From DATFKA01 sp035268885 (lineage in GTDB: Bacteria; Bacteroidota; Bacteroidia; Chitinophagales; Saprospiraceae): DNA of 64,000 nucleotides. Positions within the stretch are counted from its first letter, which is position 1. Each line of letters starts with the position of its first letter. Where the stretch lies: NCBI GenBank assembly GCA_035268885.1, contig DATFKA010000053.1, forward strand, positions 1 to 64,000, written 5' to 3'. The notes beneath the pieces are model-generated. The model was not told the origin of the DNA. It did no database searches and saw only the letters and a list, made by a program, of their open reading frames with translations. This document shows positions 42,379-49,751 of the stretch, one piece after another. The position numbers were made by a program, and so were the translations under genes.

Positions 42379-43593
42379 TTATTTAAAAGCATTCAGCCCC
42401 GTCACATCCATACCGGTAATGAGCAGGTGGATGTCATGTGTACCCTCGTAGGTCAGTACCGTCTCTAGATTCATCATGTGTCGCATGATGGGATACTCAT
42501 TCGTAATCCCCATTCCCCCGTGTATTTGTCGTGCTTCGCGCGCGATTTCCAGCGCTATATGTACATTATTACGCTTGGCCATCGAAATTTGTGCCGGGCT
42601 AGCTTTGCCTTCGTTGGCCAGCGTACCTAAGCGCCAGGCCAACAATTGTGCCTTGGTCAGCTCGGTAATCATTTCGGCCAGCTTTTTTTGCGTCAGCTGA
42701 AACTGCCCGATCGGCTTACCAAACTGCTCTCGCTCCAGGGAATAACGCAGGGCCGAATCGTAGCAATCCATAGCGGCACCGATAGCTCCCCAGGCGATAC
42801 CGTAACGTGCTTTGGACAGACAGGAAAGTGGTCCTTTTAGTCCTTTAACATTGGGTAAAACGTTGGTTTTGGGCACCCGTACATCTTCAAACACCAGTTC
42901 GCCGGTAATCGAGGCGCGTAGGGACAATTTCCCTTTGATCTCCGGTGCGGAGAAGCCTGGCATATCTTTTTCGACAATCAAGCCACGGATTTTTCCCTCT
43001 TCGTCTTTAGCCCAGACCACCGCAACATCGGCTACCGGAGAATTAGTGATCCACATCTTGGCTCCGTTTAGGATATAAGCGTCGCCATCGTCTTTAATAT
43101 TGGTGACCATCCCGCCGGGATTAGAGCCGTGGTCGGGTTCGGTCAGGCCAAAACAACCGATAAACTCACCGGAACCCAGTTTGGGTAAATATTTCTTCTT
43201 CTGTTCTTCTGAACCGAATTTATAAATGGGGTACATGACCAGAGAGCCCTGTACCGAAGCCATGGAGCGGACACCGGAGTCTCCGCGCTCAAGTTCTTGC
43301 ATGATGATCCCGTAGGCCATCTCATCCATGCCGCCGCCGCCATATTTGGTGGGTAGGCTGGGACCGTAGGCTCCAATTTCGGCCAATCCTTTGTACAATT
43401 GGGCCGGGCAGGTCCCCTGCTCGTAGTGCTGTTCGATGATGGGCGAGACTTCTTGTTTCACCCAATCCCGTACGGCATCGCGGGCCATGAGGTGGTCTTC
43501 GCTGAGCATAGCGTCGATTTGATAATAATCGTGGCCTTGAAATCGGTCTTCTCTGGATCTTTTTTCAACCGCAGGATTTTCTATATTTACCAT
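42379..43593 (-). CDS. Glutaryl-CoA dehydrogenase-type acyl-CoA dehydrogenase
   Basis: A 404-residue flavoenzyme of the acyl-CoA dehydrogenase family, closest to GcdH. ATG 43593 (MVNIENPAVEKRSRED) is preferred because the upstream frame has no family match. Motifs are FGLTEPDHGSNPGGM, NGAKMWITNSPVADVAVVWA, RYGIAWGAIGAA, REQFGKPIGQFQLTQKKLA and the C-terminal ETVLTYEGTHDIHLLITG with the catalytic Glu in TYEGT. GcdH oxidises and decarboxylates glutaryl-CoA to crotonyl-CoA in lysine and tryptophan breakdown. The 3-hydroxyacyl-CoA dehydrogenase at 48586 could act in the same route. The gene stands alone, divergent from folB. Confidence 0.94.
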   Translation of the reverse strand: MVNIENPAVEKRSREDRFQGHDYYQIDAMLSEDHLMARDAVRDWVKQEVSPIIEQHYEQGTCPAQLYKGLAEIGAYGPSLPTKYGGGGMDEMAYGIIMQELERGDSGVRSMASVQGSLVMYPIYKFGSEEQKKKYLPKLGSGEFIGCFGLTEPDHGSNPGGMVTNIKDDGDAYILNGAKMWITNSPVADVAVVWAKDEEGKIRGLIVEKDMPGFSAPEIKGKLSLRASITGELVFEDVRVPKTNVLPNVKGLKGPLSCLSKARYGIAWGAIGAAMDCYDSALRYSLEREQFGKPIGQFQLTQKKLAEMITELTKAQLLAWRLGTLANEGKASPAQISMAKRNNVHIALEIAREARQIHGGMGITNEYPIMRHMMNLETVLTYEGTHDIHLLITGMDVTGLNAFK

Positions 43594-43719
43594 ATGTAGT
43601 TTTTTTCTTTGAAAGTCAGGCGGGCTGACGCTCAAATTTGGTTAGGACAGTATTATATTACAATAAAACAGGATCTTTCACAAATTTATCGAATTACCAC
43701 CGTACAAAGTATTTAATTT

Positions 43720-44172
43720 ATGTCAAAAGTTGCACTAGAGGGCATGCAATTCTACGCCTATCACGGTTATTACGAAGAGGAGCGCCTTATTGGCGGCCAG
43801 TTCGTAGTAGACGTATACATTGATACCAACTTTGTCATTGCCGCCCAGACGGACGATCTCAGCGGTACCGTCAATTACGAAACGGTCTATTTCATTTGTC
43901 GCATGGAGATGAAACGTCCTTCCAAGCTGATTGAGCACGTAGCGCAGCGTATACACAATAAACTATCTTCCGTTTTTACGAAAGCATCGGGTGTGGTCGT
44001 TCGAATATCTAAATTAAATCCACCACTCGGCGGCCCCGTAAGTCGGTCTTTCGTTGAAGTAGGTGGCAGCGGTGGTGGTGGAAGCAAAGGCGGCGGCGGC
44101 TTTGACATGGGGGGAGATGATGACGATTTTGGAGGTTTTCTGGGCAGCCTGGATGATTTGGATATGTGGTAA
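43720..44172 (+). CDS. folB: Dihydroneopterin aldolase FolB with Gly/Asp-rich tail
   Basis: A 150-residue protein. Residues 1-114 are a complete FolB: YAYHGYYEEERLIGGQFVVD, VNYETVY, PSKLIEHVAQRI and the catalytic Lys98 in ISKLNPPLGG. FolB cleaves 7,8-dihydroneopterin in folate synthesis. The last 36 residues (115-150) form an unexpected low-complexity tail of Gly, Ser, Asp and Phe (GGSGGGGSKGGGGFDMGG, then DDDDFGG, ending DDLDMW). FolB proteins normally end near residue 120. The reading frame is clean and the tail is in frame with one stop, so it is unlikely to be a sequencing error. Cytoplasmic. Confidence 0.94.
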   Translation: MSKVALEGMQFYAYHGYYEEERLIGGQFVVDVYIDTNFVIAAQTDDLSGTVNYETVYFICRMEMKRPSKLIEHVAQRIHNKLSSVFTKASGVVVRISKLNPPLGGPVSRSFVEVGGSGGGGSKGGGGFDMGGDDDDFGGFLGSLDDLDMW

Positions 44173-44275
44173 GTCCTTTTCACCTTTGCTTTAGGCAGGT
44201 CTCTTTCACTAAGAAGCGATTTAGTCGATCTAAGAAGAAAGGTAAAGCGTGGCTAGGTAAGGCCAAAAAAGTAAT

Positions 44276-44307
44276 GGCAGAAGGATTAAACTATTAATCC
44301 TTCTGCC
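44276..44307 (-). terminator. Strong hairpin terminator of the TPR regulator gene
   Basis: A perfect 14-bp stem GGCAGAAGGATTAA (44276-44289) / TTAATCCTTCTGCC (44294-44307) with loop ACTA. On the minus strand it is followed by ATTACTTTTTT, so it fits termination of transcripts from 44496-46133, about 190 bases after the stop. Confidence 0.65.
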
Positions 44308-44449
44308 AGGGACTGAAAAATTTCTACCTTGACTTTAATTACCTATCTGAAAAAACTTGACCTAAGTAATTGTACTTCTTTTTTAAGTACAATGTAAATA
44401 TGCAATAAAGAAGAACACACCGTTCTGTGCAAATGGCGTTTTAGGGCAA

Positions 44450-44495
44450 TTGAACAGATATCTGTTCAAGCCTAAAAAGGCTGATTATCTGTTCA
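44450..44495. repeat. Triple TGAACAGAT site, including a 20-bp palindrome
   Basis: TTGAACAGATATCTGTTCAA (44450-44469) is a perfect palindrome. A third half-site ATCTGTTCA (44487-44495) directly precedes the stop codon of the TPR regulator gene, with a small AGCC/GGCT hairpin between them. On the minus-strand RNA the three copies allow two alternative hairpins. Confidence 0.6.
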
Positions 44496-46133
44496 TTAAG
44501 TCTGACCCAGGGATATTTTAACCACCCGGGTTAAAAGGGCCACTTTTTTATTGCGACTACTCTCCGTTTGGACCTCAAATCCCTTATACATCCGCCGCAG
44601 GGCAGAACTCAATCCATCCATACTCAAATAGACCTGATTAGCCAGTTCGCGGTTCCCAATGGAGGGTTCCTGGAAGATAATGGTCAGTATCTTCCAGGAA
44701 GTATCGCTGAGGGGCTTACCCAAATAGCTTTCAATCCGATCTTTATCAAGGTGTACTTCTTTTTTTATTTCCGGCAGTGCAACAGACTGAGTTGCTAAAC
44801 GCTCTTTTAGGAGATCCACTTCCAGCAGCAGTTCCCGTTTTTCTTGTTTAGCCTGGTTTTGCCGATATAAGAACAGGACCAACAAACTGAACAGGACCAG
44901 GAGGGATATTCCGACAATGCTGTATATTCGCTTTTGTGCCCGGAACTGTTGTTCGGCGATCTCTTGCTCGTGAGCTAATTGATCAGCCAACTGTTGCTTT
45001 TCGTATTCGTATTGGGCTTCAGCCTGGTAAAGGGCCTGCTGGTTTTCCATTCTATCTGCACTATCTCGCAAAACCTGAGATGACTGGTAGGTATCCAGGG
45101 CCTTTTTATATTCCCCGCGATCTTCGTACAACTCAGCCATTAAGGCTTTAATGTCTGCCAATTGCCTGGGGTCATCATTGTTTTCAATTGACCCTTCTAA
45201 AGCCCGATTCAGATAAAGCCAAGCTGAATCCGGCTGCGTATTCTGGTGAATTAGAGCAAGGTGATACTGAGCGTTTTCAAGATTGGAAGTTCTCCCATTT
45301 TTTCTGGAAAGGGCAATACTTTTTAGGAGGTACTCTTTTGCGAGCTTTATCTTTCCCTGCAGATAATAAGTTTCTCCGATTAGAGATAGGATGAGATTAT
45401 GTATATCTCCAACATCTAGTTTTTCCCTTCCGATCTCATCAGCTTTTAAAAAGTATTCGAGCGCTTTTTCATATTTCTTCTCCTGCTTGTAGGTGGTTCC
45501 TATCTGCATTTTGCTTCTAATTTCCAGAATAGGATCATCCTGTTCCAGCGCCCATTCAGAAAACTTTTCGTAGTATTCTCTAGCTTTTTCATAGTCTTCA
45601 ATAATCATAAACAAAACGCCAAGGTTACCCCAAATTATTTTTTGGGTAGACGTTTGCCCCCTGACTTCTACTAATTTGAGCGCTTCTATTAATTTATCTA
45701 TTGAAGGTTGAATATGTTGCAGGCTTGCGTGGCAGCCAGCTTCATTGATCAGTCCACTGACCAATATCTGTGTATCCCTTTCTATTCGGGCCATATCGAT
45801 TACCTCTTTGGAATAAGACAGACTCTCGGAGAATTGATACTTCTGAAAATAGGCCTTTGCCAAATGATATTTTTTGACCATTTCATCCCTCGTTGTTCCC
45901 GCCTCCTCCAGTAATAGATCAGCTTCGCCCCAAAGTTGAATTAAACTATCGGGATAAGTAAAGACCAGGTTTGTCCCTCCTATTTCGATAAGTGCATCGA
46001 GTCGATCTCTGGCGGATCGATTTTCACTAAGGTATTGATTGATGAGAGAATCGTAGGCTTCCTCCTGACTTAAAAGTCCTGCCAGCGGAAGAATTAACAT
46101 TAAAGAAAAAATCAAGTTTCTTAATTTCAACAT
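44496..46133 (-). CDS. TPR - transmembrane - winged-helix regulator, copy A
   Basis: 545 residues. Signal peptide (MLKLRNLIFSLMLILPLAGLLSQ) at ATG 46133, chosen because the protein then has exactly the same length as its tandem paralogue. About seven to eight TPR units follow (about 30-365; for example YEKALEYFLKADEIG, YKKALDTYQSSQVL). Then come a helical stretch, one transmembrane segment (SIVGISLLVLFSLLVLFLY, about 405-425), a coiled coil (LLEVDLLKERLATQ) and a C-terminal domain of about 85 residues. That domain has helix-turn-helix character (WKILTIIFQEPSIGNRELAN, VYLSMDGLSSALRRMYKGF). It reads as a one-piece membrane sensor: periplasmic TPR domain and cytoplasmic DNA-binding domain. Ligand and targets are unknown. 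Confidence 0.8.
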   Translation of the reverse strand: MLKLRNLIFSLMLILPLAGLLSQEEAYDSLINQYLSENRSARDRLDALIEIGGTNLVFTYPDSLIQLWGEADLLLEEAGTTRDEMVKKYHLAKAYFQKYQFSESLSYSKEVIDMARIERDTQILVSGLINEAGCHASLQHIQPSIDKLIEALKLVEVRGQTSTQKIIWGNLGVLFMIIEDYEKAREYYEKFSEWALEQDDPILEIRSKMQIGTTYKQEKKYEKALEYFLKADEIGREKLDVGDIHNLILSLIGETYYLQGKIKLAKEYLLKSIALSRKNGRTSNLENAQYHLALIHQNTQPDSAWLYLNRALEGSIENNDDPRQLADIKALMAELYEDRGEYKKALDTYQSSQVLRDSADRMENQQALYQAEAQYEYEKQQLADQLAHEQEIAEQQFRAQKRIYSIVGISLLVLFSLLVLFLYRQNQAKQEKRELLLEVDLLKERLATQSVALPEIKKEVHLDKDRIESYLGKPLSDTSWKILTIIFQEPSIGNRELANQVYLSMDGLSSALRRMYKGFEVQTESSRNKKVALLTRVVKISLGQT

Positions 46134-46187
46134 GAGAGGCCGCAATAAAGAATGAGTCAATAATAAATTATACGCCTTTACTTGTTC

Positions 46188-46265
46188 TTTTGCCGCCCAG
46201 TTTCGTTAAAAAGCCTCGTCGATGCGCTGCATCGCCTACGTTTTTTGCCTCACTCAACAGCAAAA
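46188..46265. repeat. 78-bp imperfect hairpin element between the two TPR regulator genes
   Basis: The ends TTTTGC (46188-46193) and GCAAAA (46260-46265) are inverted. The centre is CGATGC-GCT-GCATCG (46220-46234), and the arms between share A-rich/T-rich blocks. It can fold as one long interrupted hairpin. No open frame is present; the remaining gap to 46395 shows nothing further. Confidence 0.45.
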
Positions 46266-46395
46266 CACCTGCGTAAATCTTGTACACTTTATTAATGCCC
46301 CATTCCTAAGGTAGAAAAATGTTTTATCTAAAGGTAAATATTTTAGTTGAATTTCCCCACGTAGCTAGGCACCAGCACCGTATAGTATTCTCCTC

Positions 46396-48033
46396 TTAAC
46401 CTTGGTCCAACGAAATCTTCACCGCTCTGGTTAACAAAGCTACTTTCTTATTTCGGCTGCTTTCGGTATGCACCCGGAAAGCCTTGTACATTCTCCGCAG
46501 GGCAGAGCTGAGTCCGTCTAGACTCAAATACACCCGACTGGCCAGTTCCCGATTGCTAATCCCCGGATTCTCAAAAATCGTCATTAGTATCTGCCAGGAA
46601 GATTCGCCCAGGCTTTTACCCAGATGTTCCTCAATCTTTTCCTTGTCTAATTCTACTTTTTTACTACCCTGGGGTAGTGCGATGGCCTGGGTCGCCAGGC
46701 GATCTTTTAACATCTCTATTTCATACAGAAATTGTTGACGCTCTTCCCGCCTTCGCATCTGACGAAACTTTAGAATACCTAACAAGAATAATAGAAAGAC
46801 AGCTATCCCTGCTAGGAATACGTAAATTAGTCTTTTAGCACGCTGCTGCTGTCGACTAATTTTTTGTTCATAAAACTGTTGCTCGGCTAATTTTTGATCT
46901 TCAAAATTATATTGAGCTTCGGTAAGGTAAATGGAATTTTCATTAATGATCTGATCAATGCTATCCTTAAGCATCTCATATTTGGTTTGTAATTCCAAAG
47001 CCTTTTGGTATTCTCCTCGATTTTTGTATAAATAAATTTGTGTGGACATTAGATTAGACCGGTCATCAAGCTGTTCTAGTTCAACAGCCAAAGGAATCCC
47101 CCGATTGACATAATACATAGCGGAATCTGGATACCAATCCTGATATAAATCGGCAAAGTCGCTAGAGATCCAAAGCTCAAGTATTTTCGATTTTGTTTCC
47201 TTAGCAATCTCAAGGACCTTACGGTAGTATTGTTGGGCAAGAATAGAATCCCCTTGCCAGTAATAGGCGTTACCAATATATTCCAGAAGAGATCCTTCGA
47301 AATATTTACTGGTGAAGGCTGACTTAGAAGCTAATTCTTTTGCCTGGAAAAAGTATTCCAGCGCTTCATCATAATTATCCTCATGATAATGGATGGCTCC
47401 AATTTTTAAGAGTGCATTGCTTTCTTCCTCCAGGTCCGTTTTCTTACATAAACTTTCAAGTGCCTGCAGGGAGTACTCCTTAGCTTTTTCATAATCACCT
47501 AAATAAAAGAACACTTCCCCAAGGAGATTTAAAATGGCACTGGTCCGGCTACCATAAGGTTTATCTAACCGTAATGCCTCTAAATATTTTTTTATAGCCA
47601 GAGGGGGTTGCCTCTCGTATGATCCGAATATTTCATAACCATGAAACTCCAATGCACGTATCAAGGCCAGCGTGTCAGCAGTGGCACGAGCCATTTTTTC
47701 GGCCTCTTCTGCGTATGCCAAACTTTTCTCGCATTCCTCTTTTTCACAGTGGGCTTCCCCTAAATAAATCTTCTGGAAAATGTGGTCTCTAACCTCTCCA
47801 GCTTTCTTTAGGAAAGCACTATCTTGTTGATAGAGTCTAATCAGACTGTCTGGATATAAATAATGGTATTTATTTTCGCCAAGTTCCAGAAAAGCATCAA
47901 GTCGCTCCCGCTCCGACAGGTTCTCATCCTGACAGCGCCTGAGGAGTGAATCGTAGGGCGCTTTTTGGCCAAAAAGATTGCTTAGCGTAAGACATGCCCA
48001 CAGTAGTAAAGTTACGTCTATTTTTTTCAGCAT
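46396..48033 (-). CDS. TPR - transmembrane - winged-helix regulator, copy B
   Basis: 545 residues, same length and layout as the gene at 44496-46133: signal peptide (MLKKIDVTLLLWACLTLSNLFGQ), N-terminal YDSLLRRCQDENLSERERLD matching copy A, and TPR array (for example YDEALEYFFQAKELA, YQKALELQTKYEML). A transmembrane segment (LIYVFLAGIAVFLLFLLGIL), a coiled coil (FLYEIEMLKDRLATQ) and the same C-terminal domain follow. The C-terminal about 80 residues are by far the most similar part (NRELASRVYLSLDGLSSALR, ESSRNKKVALLTRAVKISL). The TPR halves have diverged, as expected if the two sense different signals but bind similar DNA. A 262-base gap separates the genes. Confidence 0.8.
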   Translation of the reverse strand: MLKKIDVTLLLWACLTLSNLFGQKAPYDSLLRRCQDENLSERERLDAFLELGENKYHYLYPDSLIRLYQQDSAFLKKAGEVRDHIFQKIYLGEAHCEKEECEKSLAYAEEAEKMARATADTLALIRALEFHGYEIFGSYERQPPLAIKKYLEALRLDKPYGSRTSAILNLLGEVFFYLGDYEKAKEYSLQALESLCKKTDLEEESNALLKIGAIHYHEDNYDEALEYFFQAKELASKSAFTSKYFEGSLLEYIGNAYYWQGDSILAQQYYRKVLEIAKETKSKILELWISSDFADLYQDWYPDSAMYYVNRGIPLAVELEQLDDRSNLMSTQIYLYKNRGEYQKALELQTKYEMLKDSIDQIINENSIYLTEAQYNFEDQKLAEQQFYEQKISRQQQRAKRLIYVFLAGIAVFLLFLLGILKFRQMRRREERQQFLYEIEMLKDRLATQAIALPQGSKKVELDKEKIEEHLGKSLGESSWQILMTIFENPGISNRELASRVYLSLDGLSSALRRMYKAFRVHTESSRNKKVALLTRAVKISLDQG

Positions 48034-48585
48034 CGGTCTTGGAAATAATTTACTGGAATAAGATTATTAGCACCAAAACATCAAGGTATGAATTGGGCAA
48101 AGCATTGGGGTGGACTTTTGTTCTTCTAAATTAAGAAAAAAATGGTAGTTTAAGAAGGAGAAAAAGGGCCTGGGCTCGCACCTTGTATAGCGGATAGACA
48201 AATATTCAGGATTAAACAATTTATTAATTTACTAAGCTGGATTACCCAACAGTCTTATTATTCTCAAAGAGGCGTTTTTAGTGCCCGTTTTATAGCATTT
48301 ACTTTTGCGATCAGTAAATTTTGAACTTTAGCTTATATTTTTTCAGTTTATCGAATTTTTACTAAGAAGTTGTTTAAGAATTCCTGGTGAGATGATTGGT
48401 AACGGCTTGAAAGTCAAGACAAGGCTACTTTTTTTCTCGCAGCCATCCGCCTCAGACGGACGAAGGGAAAAAAGAGCTGCCGTATTGGCTTTCAATGTGT
48501 TGTCAAGGGCTCAGTGAGGCGTTTTTAAACAACTTCTAACACAGAGGGCGCAATTTTTATATTATACTTAGAAAAAAAAATACCT
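48034..48585. other. 552-bp intergenic region
   Basis: The promoter region of TPR regulator copy B should lie at its left end, but I see no convincing TAnnTTTG box. The stretch 48034-48364 is AT-rich and without a recognisable gene. A MITE-like element fills 48365-48537, and the last 48 bases are the leader of the 3-hydroxyacyl-CoA dehydrogenase gene. Confidence 0.55.
48365..48537. mobile_element. MITE-like element, full copy (173 bp)
   Basis: Perfect 13-bp terminal inverted repeats AGAAGTTGTTTAA (48365-48377) and TTAAACAACTTCT (48525-48537). The interior is itself an imperfect inverted repeat (TACTTTTTTTCTCGCAGC against GAGCTGCCGTA, centre TCCGCC-TCAGA-CGGA). It does not encode a protein. 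A second, shorter copy with nearly identical ends lies at 61245-61333, which shows that it is a dispersed element. No clear target-site duplication was seen. Confidence 0.75.
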
Positions 48586-49746
48586 ATGAAAGTAGCTATA
48601 GTCGGTGCGGGTACCATGGGCTCTGGAATTGCCCAGATCGCCGCCTCCGCCGGACACGGAGTAGTGGTCTATGATAAATCTCCCGCCGCCCTGGATCGTT
48701 CTCGCCGTCAACTGGAAAAGCGGATGGGAAATTTTCAGAAAAAAGGCAAACTCACCAATACAGAAGCTCAGATTATACAGACTAAAATTAGCTATACAAG
48801 TCAGCTAGCGGAACTGTCTGAGGCAGAGCTGCTTATAGAGTCTATTATAGAAGAGTTGGGGGCCAAGCAGCTCTTATTCCGCGAGCTGGAAGACATCGTC
48901 ACCCAGCAATGCATCCTGGGTACTAATACCTCTTCTTTATCCGTTACGGCCATCGCGGCAGCCTGTCGGCAAAACCCGGAACGGGTCGTGGGCATTCACT
49001 TTTTTGTCCCTGCTGATCAGGTGAAGCTGGTCGAGATTATTCCCGCCCTGCAAACCCGCACGCCCATTACCCAACAGGCACAACAGATCATCAGGCAGTG
49101 GGGCAAGACGACCGTACTGGTTAAAGACCGACCCGGCTTTCTCGTCAACCGCATTGCGCGGCCTTACTACCTGGAAGCCTTACGTATTTTAGAAGAAGGA
49201 ATAGCTAACGTGGCGACCATCGACTGGGCCATGACTCATCTGGGTGGCTTTAAGATGGGCCCTTTTGCCCTCATGGATTATATCGGCAACGATGTGAACT
49301 ATATTTTTACCAAACGGCTCTTTAAAAGCACTTTTTACGATAATCGTTACCAACCCTCCGTTGTGCAAAAAAGACTGGTGGAAGCGGGCTATCTCGGGCG
49401 CAAAACTGGCCGGGGCTTCTACAATTATTTTGATCATTCTACCAACCCCGCTCCCTATTCAGACGAAACACTGGGTAAGCAAATCCTCATCCGAATCTTG
49501 GTCTTGCTGATCAACGAAGCAGCGGATGCCTTGTTCCATAAATTTGCCAGCCGGGAAGATATCGACCTGGCCATGAGTACGGGAATTGATTTCCCTTACG
49601 GTCTACTGAGCTGGGCCGATGACCTAGGGATTGGTTTTGTCGTCCGGCAATTAGATGAATTGTATGAGCTGTACCACGAGGACCGCTACCGATGCAGTCC
49701 GCTATTACGTCAGATGCAGAAAAAAGCAGAACGCTTTTATACTTAA
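48586..49746 (+). CDS. 3-hydroxyacyl-CoA dehydrogenase (PaaH/Hbd-like)
   Basis: A 386-residue NAD-dependent enzyme that interconverts 3-hydroxyacyl-CoA and 3-oxoacyl-CoA. The Rossmann domain starts VAIVGAGTMGSGIAQIAASA; NTSSLSVTAIAAA, the catalytic His region RVVGIHFFVPADQVKLVEII and KDRPGFLVNRIARPYY are typical. The length indicates two copies of the C-terminal 3HCDH domain (GPFALMDYIGNDVNYIF and DIDLAMSTGIDFPYGLLSWAD), as in PaaH-type enzymes. A role in fatty-acid, phenylacetate or glutaryl-CoA breakdown is possible. Convergent with the M20 peptidase gene, only 5 bases apart. Confidence 0.95.
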   Translation: MKVAIVGAGTMGSGIAQIAASAGHGVVVYDKSPAALDRSRRQLEKRMGNFQKKGKLTNTEAQIIQTKISYTSQLAELSEAELLIESIIEELGAKQLLFRELEDIVTQQCILGTNTSSLSVTAIAAACRQNPERVVGIHFFVPADQVKLVEIIPALQTRTPITQQAQQIIRQWGKTTVLVKDRPGFLVNRIARPYYLEALRILEEGIANVATIDWAMTHLGGFKMGPFALMDYIGNDVNYIFTKRLFKSTFYDNRYQPSVVQKRLVEAGYLGRKTGRGFYNYFDHSTNPAPYSDETLGKQILIRILVLLINEAADALFHKFASREDIDLAMSTGIDFPYGLLSWADDLGIGFVVRQLDELYELYHEDRYRCSPLLRQMQKKAERFYT

Positions 49747-49751
49747 ATGTA

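Larger units (their letters stand above)
44173..44495. other. 323-bp intergenic region with several palindromes
   Basis: Between the ends of folB and the TPR regulator gene. It holds the hairpin at 44276-44307, a 9-bp hairpin at 44369-44393 (ATTGTACTT/AAGTACAAT) and the TGAACAGAT sites at 44450-44495. No coding sequence was seen; 44173-44275 has no clear structure. Confidence 0.55.

Noticed and set aside
44450..44469. LexA (SOS) box
   Set aside because: GAAC and GTTC are 8 bases apart rather than 4, and the site lies downstream of genes on both sides, so a promoter-type SOS box is not supported.
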